In this document: positions 42,381 through 52,119 of the stretch, one piece after another | How the letters are laid out: the number at the start of each line of letters is the position of its first letter | Position numbering within the stretch: position 1 is the first letter of the stretch | Source: Microbacterium enclense | GTDB taxonomy: Bacteria > Actinomycetota > Actinomycetes > Actinomycetales > Microbacteriaceae | Assembly (NCBI RefSeq): GCF_001456955.1 | Contig: NZ_KQ758468.1 | Location: 124,001-188,000 of the forward strand | Length of the DNA stretch: 64,000 bases | Direction: 5' to 3' | Program-made: the position numbers and the translations under genes | Notes under the pieces: generated by a model | The model's input: only the letters and a program-made list of their open reading frames with translations | Told to the model about the DNA's origin: nothing | Databases searched by the model: none

Positions 42381-43586
42381 TCAGGCGGGCGTCATCGCGG
42401 CGAGGCGCTGGGCGGCTTCGGCGAGCACGTCGACGCGCTTGCACGCCGCGAAGCGCACCAGCGTGGCGTACTGCGCGCGATGAGCGGGCGAGACGAAGGC
42501 GGTGAGCGGGATGCCGACCACTCCGGCGCGGGCGGGCAGCTCGCGGCAGAACGCGTCGGCGTCGGTGGCGCCGAGCGGAGCGGCATCCACCACCGTGAAG
42601 TACGACCCCCCTGGGGATGACACGTCGAATCCGGCTGCACGCAGCCCCGTGCCCAGCAGGGCGGCCTTGGCGGCCATCTCCGATGCGACCGACGCGAAGA
42701 ACGCCTCGGGCAGGCGGAGTCCCACCGCGATCGCGGGCTGGAACGGCGAGCCCCCCACGTACGTGAGGAACTGCTTGACGGCCAGCACGGCGGTGACGAG
42801 GTCGGCGGGGCCGGTCACCCATCCGGTCTTCCAGCCGGTGAGTGAGAACGTCTTGCCCGCCGACGAGATCGACAGCGTGCGCTCGGCCGCGTCCGGCAGT
42901 GTGGCGATCGCCACGTGCGGGCCGTCGAAGACGAGGTGCTCGTACACCTCGTCGGTGACGATGATCGCGTCGTGCCGGTGGGCCAGACGCACCACCTCGT
43001 CGAGCACCTCGCGCGAGAACACGCTGCCGGTCGGATTGTGCGGATCGTTCACGAGAATCACGCGCGTGCGATCGGTGACCGCGGATGCCAACTGCTCGAG
43101 GTCGGGTTGGAAGTCGGGCCACCGCAGGGGCACCGGCACCAGCTTCGCGCCCGACAGCGCGACGCACGCGGCGTAGGAGTCGTAGTGGGGCTCGAAGACG
43201 ACGACCTCGTCGTCGGGGGAGTCGATGAGGGCGAGCAGCGTCGCCGCCAGCGCCTCGGTCGCGCCGACCGTGATCAGCACCTCGCGCTGCGGGTCGAGCT
43301 CGATGCCGTAGAAGCGCTTCTGGTGCTCGGCGACGGCCGACAGCAGGTCGGGGAAGCCGCGTCCGGGTGCGTACTGGTTGACGCCGCGGGCGATGGCATC
43401 CCGAGCCGCCTCGAGAACCGGCTCGGGACCGTCTTCGTCGGGGAAGCCCTGACCGAGGTTCAGCGCGCCGGTCGAGGCGGCGAGCGCGCTCATCTCGGCG
43501 AAGATCGTGGGAACGGAGGTGCCGTCAGGGGCGAGCAGTCCCGCGCCGCGGGCCGCGCGCTGCCAAGCGCCGGGAAGCTGGTGCAT
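42381..43586 (-). CDS. PLP-dependent class I aminotransferase
   Basis: 401 residues from the ATG at 43584-43586. The fold-type I signature is clear: NDPHNPTG (N184), DEVYEH (D212, Y215), and SISSAGKTFSLTGWKTGW with PLP lysine K245. The overall pattern fits the subgroup of kynurenine/glutamine transaminases and N-succinyldiaminopimelate aminotransferase (DapC) in actinobacteria; the exact substrate is unresolved. It diverges from the HtrA gene. Confidence 0.9.
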   Translation of the reverse strand: MHQLPGAWQRAARGAGLLAPDGTSVPTIFAEMSALAASTGALNLGQGFPDEDGPEPVLEAARDAIARGVNQYAPGRGFPDLLSAVAEHQKRFYGIELDPQREVLITVGATEALAATLLALIDSPDDEVVVFEPHYDSYAACVALSGAKLVPVPLRWPDFQPDLEQLASAVTDRTRVILVNDPHNPTGSVFSREVLDEVVRLAHRHDAIIVTDEVYEHLVFDGPHVAIATLPDAAERTLSISSAGKTFSLTGWKTGWVTGPADLVTAVLAVKQFLTYVGGSPFQPAIAVGLRLPEAFFASVASEMAAKAALLGTGLRAAGFDVSSPGGSYFTVVDAAPLGATDADAFCRELPARAGVVGIPLTAFVSPAHRAQYATLVRFAACKRVDVLAEAAQRLAAMTPA

Positions 43587-43734
43587 GCACCCAGCATGCC
43601 GCACGTGTCGCGAGGGCAAGGGGGAATGCTTCGCGGTGCGTTGCTGCTAGACCCATAGAGGCGGCTCACTTCTGTCATAGGTGACCCACAGCAACCGTGG
43701 TCATCGTAGAAGCGCCTGGAAGAAGGAGCATCCC

Positions 43735-45279
43735 ATGAGCGACACCACGGACAACCGTCCCGAGGGTAACGACCGTAGCGACCGCGTCGAGCCTTCGCCG
43801 CAGCACGAGAACATCACGCCGGCCGCGCAGACGCCGCCCGCCTCGACCCCGCGTTCCGACGTGCCGCCGATGCCGACGCGCTCGCCCGCCGCGGCCGCCG
43901 CCGCCTGGCCTCCGCCCGCCGCCGGCACCGCCGCGCCGCAGCCCCGCCCCTCGACCCACGGTGCGTACGCCTCCGCCCCCTCCGGCGCCAGCGCCCCCAG
44001 CGGTCAGGCGTTCGGCCCGGGCGCCACGAGCGCACACCCCACGCTCGTGATGCCCGAGTCGGCATCCACCCCTCCCCGCAAGAAGAGCTCGGCACCGCGC
44101 ATCGCCGCGCTGCTCGTGGCCGCGGCCCTCGTCGGTGGGGGAGCGGGCCTCGGCGGCACCTACGCGGGTCTGAGCCTGTGGGGCGGCGAGAACGCGTCGA
44201 GCGTGTCGGGCCCGACCGCGATCACCGTCAACGACCCGCAGAACGTCAACGCCACCGCCGCGGTCGCCTCGAAGGTGGTGCCGAGCGTCGTCACCATCAG
44301 CGCCACCGGCACCCAGGGCGGCGGCACCGGATCGGGCGTCGTGCTGAACGACGACGGGTACGTGCTCACCAACACGCACGTCGTCACCCTCGACGGGCAG
44401 ACCGGCAACGCCAAGATCTCGGTCACGACCTCCGACGGCAAGGTGTACGCCGCGACCGTCGTCGGCACCGACCCCACCTACGACCTCGCCGTCATCAAGC
44501 TGCAGAACGCGACGGGTCTGACCCCCATCGAGTTCGCCGACTCGTCGAAGCTCAACGTCGGCGACGCCACCGTCGCCGTGGGTGCGCCGCTCGACCTGCC
44601 GAACACGGTCACCACGGGTATCGTCAGCGCGCTCAACCGGTCGATCCAGGTCGCCTCATCGGCCGCCCCCAGCGACGGTTCCGACGAGCAGCAGCAGGAG
44701 CCGGGGCAGGAGAGCCCCTTCCGCTTCGACTTCGGTCAGGGCCAGCAGTCGCAGTCGGCGAGCCAGACCATCAAGATCGCCGTCATCCAGACCGACGCCG
44801 CCATCAACCCCGGCAACTCCGGCGGCGCGTTGGTCGACGACCAGGGCAAGCTCATCGGCATCAACGTCGCCATCGCGAGCGCGGGCGGATCGTCATCGGG
44901 CGGGCAGTCGGGCAACATCGGCGTCGGCTTCTCGATCCCCTCCGACATCGCCAAGCGCATCTCGTCGGAGATCATCGAGAACGGCTCCGCCACGCACGGT
45001 CTGCTGGGTGCGTCGGTTCAGGATGCCGCAGCCCAGCAGGGTGCGACCACCACCGGCGCTCTCGTGGCCGAGGCCGTCAGCGGCGGCGCCGCGCAGGCCG
45101 CGGGCCTGACGAAGGGCGACGTCATCACCGAGTTCAACGGCATCCCCGTGACGAACTCCATCGACCTCACCGCCCAGGTGCGCGCGCTCGCCGCGGGCGC
45201 GAAGGCCGAGGTCACCTACCTGCGCGGCGGTCAGCAGAAGACCGCCGAGGTCACGCTGGGATCGATGCCCGCCAGCTGA
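43735..45279 (+). CDS. HtrA/DegP-like serine protease with PDZ domain
   Basis: 514 residues from the ATG at 43735 with AAGGAG upstream. A Pro/Ala-rich cytoplasmic head of about 118 residues precedes one membrane helix (about 121-148), a trypsin-like domain and a C-terminal PDZ domain (about 420-505). The catalytic triad is H215 (LTNTHVV), D250 (YDLAVIKL) and S362 (NPGNSGGAL). A Gln/Ser-rich insert (about 313-343) separates the two protease half-domains. It acts in envelope protein quality control. A bidirectional terminator follows. Confidence 0.93.
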   Translation: MSDTTDNRPEGNDRSDRVEPSPQHENITPAAQTPPASTPRSDVPPMPTRSPAAAAAAWPPPAAGTAAPQPRPSTHGAYASAPSGASAPSGQAFGPGATSAHPTLVMPESASTPPRKKSSAPRIAALLVAAALVGGGAGLGGTYAGLSLWGGENASSVSGPTAITVNDPQNVNATAAVASKVVPSVVTISATGTQGGGTGSGVVLNDDGYVLTNTHVVTLDGQTGNAKISVTTSDGKVYAATVVGTDPTYDLAVIKLQNATGLTPIEFADSSKLNVGDATVAVGAPLDLPNTVTTGIVSALNRSIQVASSAAPSDGSDEQQQEPGQESPFRFDFGQGQQSQSASQTIKIAVIQTDAAINPGNSGGALVDDQGKLIGINVAIASAGGSSSGGQSGNIGVGFSIPSDIAKRISSEIIENGSATHGLLGASVQDAAAQQGATTTGALVAEAVSGGAAQAAGLTKGDVITEFNGIPVTNSIDLTAQVRALAAGAKAEVTYLRGGQQKTAEVTLGSMPAS

Positions 45280-45294
45280 TCCCGCGCTTCACGA

Positions 45295-45334
45295 CGAAGA
45301 CGCCACCCCGCAGGATCGCGGGGTGGCGTCTTCG
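45295..45334. terminator. Bidirectional terminator between htrA and maltokinase genes
   Basis: A perfect 17-bp stem (CGAAGACGCCACCCCGC and complement) with an AGGATC loop lies 15 bases after the htrA stop and before the convergent maltokinase gene. Confidence 0.8.
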
Positions 45335-45378
45335 CGTGTGCGGGCCTGGCTCGGCGCCGGGCACGTTCGCGAACGGGG

Positions 45379-46719
45379 TCAGTCCAGAGGCGCGAGACGG
45401 CCGATCGCGGCGAGCGGGATGCCGATCCAGTCCGGACGGTTGCGCGTCTCGTAAATCGCCTCGTACACAGCCTTGTCGAGCTCGAAGGCCGCGAGCAGCG
45501 GGTCGTCGTCGGTGCGCTGCGCGCCCGCGGTCTCGGCGTAGCCGGCGAGGAACGCCTGCTGCGCCGCGATGACCCACGCGCGCACGGCGTCGCCGTCGTC
45601 GTCAGCGACGGCACCCGAGACGTAGTCGAACGAGCGCAGCATGCCAGCGACGTCGCGCACTGCCACGTCGGGCATCAGTCGCTCCTCGATCGGACGCAGG
45701 GGTTCGCCCTCGAAGTCGAGCAGCACCCAGCCGTTGCTCGGCGTGTGCAGCACCTGCCCGAGATGCAGGTCGCCGTGCACGCGCTGCAGCGCCGGCCAGG
45801 GCGCGGCGGCAGCGGTGGCGTACACCTCGCGGATGCGATCGGCGTAGGGAGCGAGCGCCGGCACCTCGGCGAGGGCGATGGCGAGCCGGCGATCCCACGC
45901 GCCGACGACGGCCGCGCGGTCGTCGGCATCTGGATCGCGCGTGGGGAACTGCGCGGCCAGGGCGACGTGCATGCCGGCGACGCTGGCGCCGAGCGCGTGA
46001 GCGCGTGCGGCGAAATCGTCGCCCGCCGCGGCCGCGTCGAGCGCGACCCGCCAGGCGTCCTCGACACCCTCGAAGAACTCCTGGGCGAAGGCGAGCGAGC
46101 CGCTCACCGGCACGCCCTCGGGCGTGATCCACGCCCCCCGAACCTCGCCGATCGCGGCGGGGACGAACTGCGCGCCACCGGCGGCCAGCGCCGACTGCAG
46201 CTCCACGTCGGGGTTGATCCCGGGGTTCACCTGCCGGAACAGCTTGCAGATGACGGGCACACCGTCGGCGCCCTCATCGGGGCGGAAGATGAGCGACGTA
46301 TTCGACTGCTCACCGCTCAGCACCCTCGCGACCGCCCGCGGAGCCGGGGTCTTGCCCGCCGGTCGGGCGAGCGTGAAGCCGACGAAGCCGTCCTCCGGCG
46401 TCCCGACCGCGCCGCCCTCGGTGATCCAGGCGTAGAGCTGATCGGTGAAGCCGGCGTCGGTCGTGGCATCCGCCCACACGTGACCCTCGCCGCACGCGCC
46501 GATCAGGCTGCCGGGCGGCACCGACCCCTCGGGCCGCTGCACGATCGGCACCTGGTACACGATGGCGGGTTGCACCGCTTCGTCGCGTACGAGCAGCAGA
46601 CGGGCATCGTCGTCGAGCGGCCAGTCGGCCACGACGGTCAGACGCGGGTCGCGGCCCTTTGTGCCGTACCACCGCTGACGCGGCATCCAGACAGCGAGGA
46701 GATCGAGGAGGTCGCCCAT
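45379..46719 (-). CDS. mak: Maltokinase-like phosphotransferase
   Basis: 446 residues. MPRQRWYGTKGR at residues 12-23 is the N-terminal cap signature of actinobacterial maltokinases. The kinase catalytic loop VHGDLHLGQVL (H315, D317) and the metal motif LLDFEGEPLRP (about 333) are intact, unlike in the APH-like protein at 0.3-1.8 kb. Mak makes maltose 1-phosphate for the GlgE alpha-glucan pathway; treS and glgE are not in this window. The gene assignment is by motif, so another sugar is possible. Confidence 0.85.
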   Translation of the reverse strand: MGDLLDLLAVWMPRQRWYGTKGRDPRLTVVADWPLDDDARLLLVRDEAVQPAIVYQVPIVQRPEGSVPPGSLIGACGEGHVWADATTDAGFTDQLYAWITEGGAVGTPEDGFVGFTLARPAGKTPAPRAVARVLSGEQSNTSLIFRPDEGADGVPVICKLFRQVNPGINPDVELQSALAAGGAQFVPAAIGEVRGAWITPEGVPVSGSLAFAQEFFEGVEDAWRVALDAAAAGDDFAARAHALGASVAGMHVALAAQFPTRDPDADDRAAVVGAWDRRLAIALAEVPALAPYADRIREVYATAAAAPWPALQRVHGDLHLGQVLHTPSNGWVLLDFEGEPLRPIEERLMPDVAVRDVAGMLRSFDYVSGAVADDDGDAVRAWVIAAQQAFLAGYAETAGAQRTDDDPLLAAFELDKAVYEAIYETRNRPDWIGIPLAAIGRLAPLD

Positions 46720-46790
46720 GCCGCGAGGCTAACGCGCCCGCATGACGATCGCGCGGGACTTGCGCGCGGGGCCGTCTCGATGAGAGAGAG

Positions 46791-47726
46791 TCAGGATGCT
46801 GAGGGCGCGCCGCCGTGACCGTCGCCGCTCTCGCGGGACCCGTCGCTGTCGCGCGTGCGCCGGTGGGGGAGGGCTTTGCGGACCACCGACCCCGTGAGGC
46901 GCCCGGCCTCGCCGAAGGCCCGGCGCACGCCGTCGGCGGCGCTGCGCTCGACCGGTGCGCTGCCGGGGCGCGGCTCCAGATCGGCGGGGAGGGTGAGCGG
47001 GGGTGCACCGAACGCCCGTCGGGCGTTGACCAGCACGCGGCGGCCGAGGATGTGATTGCCCGTACCCCCGACGACGGCACCCACGCCGAAGGGCAGCGCC
47101 TTGCCGAGCCACGATGCGCCGCCGCGGGTGGCGAACTGCCGCACGAACGAGGTCTTCAACCGATCGACGAGGGGCCCGACTGCGGCGCGCGGCAACGTCT
47201 TCGTGATGAGCTCGCCCCAGTATCCGGAGCGGGTCGTGCCGCGACCGGCGGCCTGCGCGGCGAGCTGCGACACGAGATCGACGCCTTCTTTGCCTAGCAT
47301 GAGCGCGAGCACGAGGGCGCGCCCGCGGTCGGGGTCTTCGACGGCGACGCCGTGCACCTCGGCCACCGACTGCGCGAAGAGGGCGGTCGCCTCGAGGAAG
47401 CCGACGGTCTCAACCCCGCTCAACGCGAGCGTGACGCCGGTGCCGATGCCCGGTACGACGGCGGTGGCTCCCACCGCGGCTCCTCCGGTGGTCACCGCCG
47501 CGAGGTAACGACGCTCGAGGATCTTCAGGAGCTCGTCGACCGTGGCATCCGGATGCCGGAGACGGACGCTGCGCAGGTGCGCAAGCACGACGGGGCGCTG
47601 CACCGAGAGCACGCGGTCGAGCATGCGGATCGCGCGGGGATGCTCCTCGGACCCGACCGGCGGGAGTCCGCCCGTCCAGGGCGCGTCGTTCGGAAGGGAG
47701 TGGATGCGGTGCACCTTCTCAGCCAT
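46791..47726 (-). CDS. EcsC-family protein
   Basis: 311 residues from the ATG at 47724-47726. The EcsC-type core is seen as LERRYLAAVTTGGAAVGATAVVPGIGTGVTLAL (about 90-122), followed by a second Gly/Ala-rich hydrophobic region with GGTGNHILGRRVLVNARRAFG near 225. The C-terminal 60 residues are basic and disordered. EcsC proteins are membrane-associated and poorly characterised. It lies upstream of the maltokinase gene on the same strand (71 bp) and may be cotranscribed. Confidence 0.82.
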   Translation of the reverse strand: MAEKVHRIHSLPNDAPWTGGLPPVGSEEHPRAIRMLDRVLSVQRPVVLAHLRSVRLRHPDATVDELLKILERRYLAAVTTGGAAVGATAVVPGIGTGVTLALSGVETVGFLEATALFAQSVAEVHGVAVEDPDRGRALVLALMLGKEGVDLVSQLAAQAAGRGTTRSGYWGELITKTLPRAAVGPLVDRLKTSFVRQFATRGGASWLGKALPFGVGAVVGGTGNHILGRRVLVNARRAFGAPPLTLPADLEPRPGSAPVERSAADGVRRAFGEAGRLTGSVVRKALPHRRTRDSDGSRESGDGHGGAPSAS

Positions 47727-47863
47727 GACGACATCTTCTCCCGGGCACCTCGGCGCGGGCCGTGGATTGACGGGTCGCAGGCGGACCGTCGGGGCGGCCT
47801 CGCACGGTCCGCGCGCATCGGCAAGAGGCGGGCGGTGTCGGAGGGGGTTGATAGTTTGGTGCG

Positions 47864-50236
47864 ATGACAGCGTCGCTGCCGGAACTCCCCGAATCGTCCT
47901 CCTCCGAGACCGAGGGCGTCGCGGCGAGCGCCGAACCCGCGGTCGCCCCAGCGCCGAAGCCGCGCGCTCCGCGCAGCACGGCGGCGAAGCGTCCGCCCGC
48001 GCGTGCGAAGGGCGACGATGCGTCGGACTCCGGCGACGTTGCGGAGGCGACGGGCACGCCGGCACCCAAGCCGCGCGCCCCCCGGTCTCCGCGTACGGCC
48101 AGCACGGCGCGTGCGACGGCGGGCGGCGGCCGTACGCCGGCGGCTGGTGGGCGTACCCCGGCGGCTGGTGGGCGTACCCCGGCGGCTGGCGGCCGTACTC
48201 CGGCGGCTGGTGAGCGTACCCCGGCGGCGAAGAAGACCGCCGCGGCGGCCAAGAAGCCGGCCACGCCTCGCTCGTCCGCGGCGAAGAAGCCCGCGACGCC
48301 TCGTGGTTCCGCCGGGTCGGCGACGGGCACCGGCACTGCCGGGGCCGTGTCGATCGATGGTGTCGAGACGCCGACAGAGCTGCAGACGGTTGCGGGGATC
48401 GAGGCGCCGGCTCGCGATTCCGCGGGGTCGGAGACGGCGGCCGGTGCCGTCGCTGCCGCCCCGATCGATGACGTCGAGACGCCGACCGCCCCGCAGAACG
48501 TCGCGGGTCCGGAGTCTCCGCAGGCGCCGACGATGTCCGATTCGGCGGTCACCGACGAGGGGCCGACGACCGCGAGCGAGGCGGATGCCGTGCCGGCATC
48601 GAGCACGGCGGCGTCGGCAACGGCTTTCGAAGACATCGTCATCCCGCCGCGTCCGCCGCTGCCGGTGCCGGGTACCGTCGGCTCGCGAAGCAGCACCGAT
48701 GACCACACGGTCGAAGACGTCACGCCCGCCGACGTCGCGGTCGAGGAGCCGGTGACCTCCGGCCCCGACGCCTCACTCGGAGATCTCACGCCCGCTGACG
48801 TCGCGGTCGAGGAGCCGGTGACTTTTGGCCCCGAGGCCTCGGTCGACCATCCCGAGACGCCCTCCGGTGTCGCCTCGGAGTCGGAATCGGCCGAGCCCCG
48901 CGCCGCCGAGGTCGAGGTGGTCGTCGAAACGCCGCTCGAGGTCGACCGCTTCGACGGCAGTGCTGTCGAACCGGGCACTGGAACGATCGCCGAGCGAGCG
49001 GACGAGGGCGAGGTCGACTCGTCGTCCGCCGACGACACGCAAGATCCGACTCCGCCCGATGTGCGGGCCGACGACCCGGCCCCGACGGAGGACGCACCGG
49101 TCACGGACGCTGCGGAGGAAGATGCGGCGGTTGCCGGTGTCTCGCTCGTCGACCCGCTTGACTCCACTCGGCCGGACGCACGTGCCGACGACACCGCCCC
49201 CGCGGAGGTGTCGCTCGCCGAGACAGTGGACGCAGACGCGACCGAGCCGGCAGCCGCCGAGGGCGACGCAGCAGACAACGAGGTCGTGGAGGCCCACGCA
49301 GCAGTCGTCGAGGCCGTGGAGGCCGACGCAGCCGGAATCGACACGACCGCGGCGCTCGACGAGTCGGACGCGTCAGACGCTTCAGAGACGACGGCCGTGC
49401 TCCCCGCTCCCGCTTCCGTCTCTCCCGAGGGGGACGCCGACGCCAATCCCGACGCGGCCGCAGACGCCGACGCTGCGATACCGGTGCTCACTCTGCGGCA
49501 CATCACGAAGACCTTCGGTGATCTGCGCGCCGTCGACGCGATCGACCTGACCGTTCCCGCCGGCTCGTTCTACGGTCTGGTAGGACCCAACGGCGCTGGC
49601 AAGACCACGACACTGTCGATCATCGCGGGGCTGCTCCGGGCCGACGCCGGCGAAGTCACCATCAACGGTGTCGACGCCACGAAGCGGGCGCGCGAGGCGA
49701 AAAAGCTCATCGGCGTGCTGCCCGATCGTCTGCGCACGTTCGACCGCCTGACCGGGCGCCAGCTGCTTTCGTACTACGGCGCGCTGCGCGGTCTTCCGAG
49801 CGGTCTCGTCGAGAGCCGTATGGCCGATCTGGCTCGCGCCTTCGACCTCGTCGATGCGCTCGCGCGGCCGGTGTCCGACTACTCGGCGGGTATGACGAAG
49901 AAGGTCATGCTCGCGGGCGCGATGATCCACTCGCCCCGGCTGCTCGTGCTCGATGAGCCCTTCGAGGCCGTCGACCCCGTCTCCAGCGGCGTCATCCTCG
50001 ACATCCTCCGCACCTACGTCGAGCACGGCGGCACCGTGATCCTGTCGAGCCACGGCATGGAACTCGTAGAGCGGGTCTGCTCGCGCGTCGCGGTCATCGT
50101 GTCAGGACAGGTGCTCGCCGAAGGCACCGTCGACGAGGTGCGCGGCGAGGGCACGCTGGAGGAGCGTTTCCGCGAGCTGTCGGGCGGACTGGGCGACGTG
50201 GAGGGCCTCGAGTGGTTGCACACGTTCTCCGCCTGA
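47864..50236 (+). CDS. ABC transporter ATPase with very long disordered N-terminal region
   Basis: 790 residues. Residues 1-540 are low in complexity. A basic section (20-160) carries GRTPAAG repeats and AKKPATPR units; a long acidic Ala/Glu/Asp/Val section follows, including two near-identical 22-residue units at about 286-329. From about 541 a complete ABC domain appears: Walker A GPNGAGKTT (574-582), signature DYSAGMTKK, Walker B LLVLDEPFEAVD and the H-loop SSHG. The ATG at 47864 opens the whole frame. Typical ATPases of this group are about 240-300 residues. The permease gene starts inside its 3' end. Confidence 0.88.
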   Translation: MTASLPELPESSSSETEGVAASAEPAVAPAPKPRAPRSTAAKRPPARAKGDDASDSGDVAEATGTPAPKPRAPRSPRTASTARATAGGGRTPAAGGRTPAAGGRTPAAGGRTPAAGERTPAAKKTAAAAKKPATPRSSAAKKPATPRGSAGSATGTGTAGAVSIDGVETPTELQTVAGIEAPARDSAGSETAAGAVAAAPIDDVETPTAPQNVAGPESPQAPTMSDSAVTDEGPTTASEADAVPASSTAASATAFEDIVIPPRPPLPVPGTVGSRSSTDDHTVEDVTPADVAVEEPVTSGPDASLGDLTPADVAVEEPVTFGPEASVDHPETPSGVASESESAEPRAAEVEVVVETPLEVDRFDGSAVEPGTGTIAERADEGEVDSSSADDTQDPTPPDVRADDPAPTEDAPVTDAAEEDAAVAGVSLVDPLDSTRPDARADDTAPAEVSLAETVDADATEPAAAEGDAADNEVVEAHAAVVEAVEADAAGIDTTAALDESDASDASETTAVLPAPASVSPEGDADANPDAAADADAAIPVLTLRHITKTFGDLRAVDAIDLTVPAGSFYGLVGPNGAGKTTTLSIIAGLLRADAGEVTINGVDATKRAREAKKLIGVLPDRLRTFDRLTGRQLLSYYGALRGLPSGLVESRMADLARAFDLVDALARPVSDYSAGMTKKVMLAGAMIHSPRLLVLDEPFEAVDPVSSGVILDILRTYVEHGGTVILSSHGMELVERVCSRVAVIVSGQVLAEGTVDEVRGEGTLEERFRELSGGLGDVEGLEWLHTFSA
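48131..48231. repeat. 21-bp tandem repeat in the ABC ATPase gene
   Basis: About five units of CGTACCCCGGCGGCTGGTGGG and close variants encode the (G)RTPAAG heptapeptide. The unit keeps the frame, so copy-number change is tolerated. Confidence 0.85.
48721..48850. repeat. 66-bp tandem repeat in the ABC ATPase gene
   Basis: Two units of 66 bp (48721-48786 and 48787-48850) encode TPADVAVEEPVT followed by a GP-(D/E)-AS segment. Only a few substitutions separate the copies. Confidence 0.85.
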
Positions 50237-51774
50237 GACTGGCGATGATGCTGGGCGCCCTCCGCGGCGACCGGCGCGACGTGATCCGGCGGGTGATCGG
50301 CGTGGTGCTGCTCGTCGCGGCCACCGTCGTCGCGGCGATGAGCGCCGCGGGCCTCGCGGACGCCGATCGGCTCACGACGGCGGTGGTGAGCGTGCTCGCC
50401 GGCTCCGCCGTGACCCTCGGATTCGCGATCGGCCCGCCCGTGACGGCCTCGATCGACCCCCTCGACCCGCGACGCTTCGCCGTGATCGGCCCCGAACCGC
50501 GTCCCCTCGCCGGAGCGCTGATCCTCGCCGGCTTCCTCAGCGTGCCCGTGCTCGTGACGCTCACCCTCGGCGTGAGCCTCGCCGTGGCCTGGGGCGCGCA
50601 GGGGGCGTCGGCGGTGGCGAGCGTGGCATCCGTCGTCCTGGGCCTGACGACGTGCGTGCTGTTCGCGCGCGTCAGCATGGCGCTCGGGGCGCTCGTTCAG
50701 CGGCCCCGCCAGTCGCGAGAGCTCGTGAGCGTGTACCTCATCGCCGTCCTCGTCGTCGTGGTGCCGATCGGGGTCTTCCTCGGCTCGCTCGAATGGCGCG
50801 GCGCGGTGCCCACCCAGCTGGCCTCGGCGGCCGAGATCCTCTCGTGGACGCCGATCGGCGCCGCCTGGGCCATCGGTCTCGCGCCCACCGCCGGCGCCGC
50901 GGTGGGAAGTCTCGTCGTGGCTCTCGCCACGATGGCGGTGCTGGTCCTGGCATGGTTCGCGCTGGTGCGGGTGCTGCTCACCACGACCCGCCGCCCCGCG
51001 GCCGTGCGCGAGCGGGGCGGTCTCGGGTGGTTCGCTCTGCTGCCGGGCACGCCCGGGGGAGCGGTCGCGGCGCGAAGCCTGTCGTACTGGCTGCGCGACC
51101 GTCGCTACATCGTCAACGTCGTGATCGTACCGATCGCCGCCGTCGTGTCGACCGTGCCTCTGCTGGTCGCGGGCGTGCCGTTCGAGCTCGCCGTGCTGCT
51201 GCCGGTGCCGATCATGGCCCTTTTCTTCGGCTGGTTGCCGCACAACGACCTGGCCTACGACTCGACGGCCCTGTGGATGCACATCGCCAGCGGCGTGCGC
51301 GGCATCCCCGACCGCGTCGGGCGTCTCGTGCCCGTGCTGCTCATCGGCATCCCGATCCTGGCCGTCAGCCTTCCTCTCGCCATCGTCGCCCACGGCCGGT
51401 GGGCCGTCTTCCCCGCGATGGTGGGCGTCTGCGCCGCGCTCTTCCTCGGCGGTCTCGGACTGTCGAGCATCTCGTCGGTGCTGGCGCCGTACGCCGTCTC
51501 ACGCCCCGGTGACAGCCCGTTCCAGCAACCGCAGCGCACCGGCTCCGGCGGGGTGGTCGCACAGGGCCTCGTGATGCTCGGTGCGATGCTCACCGCGCTT
51601 CCGGCCGGTTGGCTCACTTGGCAGGCCATCGGCGGCGCCACCATCGATTCCGTGCTCGCGCTGTGGGTCGGTGTCGGGGCCGGCGCGTTCGTACTCGTCG
51701 TGGGGATCGGCCTCGGAGCCGTCGTCTACGAACGCCGCGCGACGCGCCTGATGGAGTTCGCCGAGGCGACCTGA
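50212..51774 (+). CDS. ABC transporter permease
   Basis: 520 residues from the GTG at 50212, which has GGAGGG about eight bases upstream and overlaps the ATPase gene by 25 bp. About twelve membrane helices are predicted with no soluble domain of note. Polar signatures such as the RDRRYIVNVVIVPIAAVVSTVP segment (about 300) recall ABC-2-type exporters with two fused halves. Together with the ATPase it should form an exporter; the substrate is unknown. Confidence 0.85.
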   Translation: MVAHVLRLRLAMMLGALRGDRRDVIRRVIGVVLLVAATVVAAMSAAGLADADRLTTAVVSVLAGSAVTLGFAIGPPVTASIDPLDPRRFAVIGPEPRPLAGALILAGFLSVPVLVTLTLGVSLAVAWGAQGASAVASVASVVLGLTTCVLFARVSMALGALVQRPRQSRELVSVYLIAVLVVVVPIGVFLGSLEWRGAVPTQLASAAEILSWTPIGAAWAIGLAPTAGAAVGSLVVALATMAVLVLAWFALVRVLLTTTRRPAAVRERGGLGWFALLPGTPGGAVAARSLSYWLRDRRYIVNVVIVPIAAVVSTVPLLVAGVPFELAVLLPVPIMALFFGWLPHNDLAYDSTALWMHIASGVRGIPDRVGRLVPVLLIGIPILAVSLPLAIVAHGRWAVFPAMVGVCAALFLGGLGLSSISSVLAPYAVSRPGDSPFQQPQRTGSGGVVAQGLVMLGAMLTALPAGWLTWQAIGGATIDSVLALWVGVGAGAFVLVVGIGLGAVVYERRATRLMEFAEAT

Positions 51775-51824
51775 AACCCGATGACCCGACCGTCGGGCGC
51801 GGTCCGCGGCTACACTGGCTCTCC

Positions 51825-52091
51825 ATGAGCACGCCTCTCGACAGTCCCGACAGCGGGGGTCTCGCGACCCTGGATCGTGAGCTCGAGGAGCTCATCCGCG
51901 AAGAGAACATCGAGCCCGGCGACCATGAGCGCTTCTCGCACTACGTGAAGAAAGACAAGATCCTCGAGTCCGCGATCACCGGCAAGCCCGTGCGCGCGCT
52001 ATGCGGCAAGAAGTGGACGCCGGGGCGCGACCCCGAGAAGTTCCCGGTCTGCCCGCAGTGCAAAGAGATCTACGAGTCGCTCGTCAGCTGA
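51825..52091 (+). CDS. DUF3039 small zinc-binding protein
   Basis: 88 residues. The family pattern is clear: HYVKKDKILESAITGKPVRALCGKKWTP (His near 40, Cys at 60) then FPVCPQCKEIYESL (C75-x2-C78). Four ligands suggest one structural zinc. DUF3039 proteins are conserved single-copy proteins of actinobacteria with no known function. A long inverted repeat follows the stop codon. Confidence 0.9.
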   Translation: MSTPLDSPDSGGLATLDRELEELIREENIEPGDHERFSHYVKKDKILESAITGKPVRALCGKKWTPGRDPEKFPVCPQCKEIYESLVS

Positions 52092-52119
52092 TCTTCCCCG
52101 CGCGGCCCCGACTGCATCT

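Noticed and set aside
48131..48231. Possible CRISPR-like array because of regular 21-bp units
   Set aside because: The units are contiguous without spacers and stay in frame, encoding a repeated peptide. They are a coding tandem repeat.
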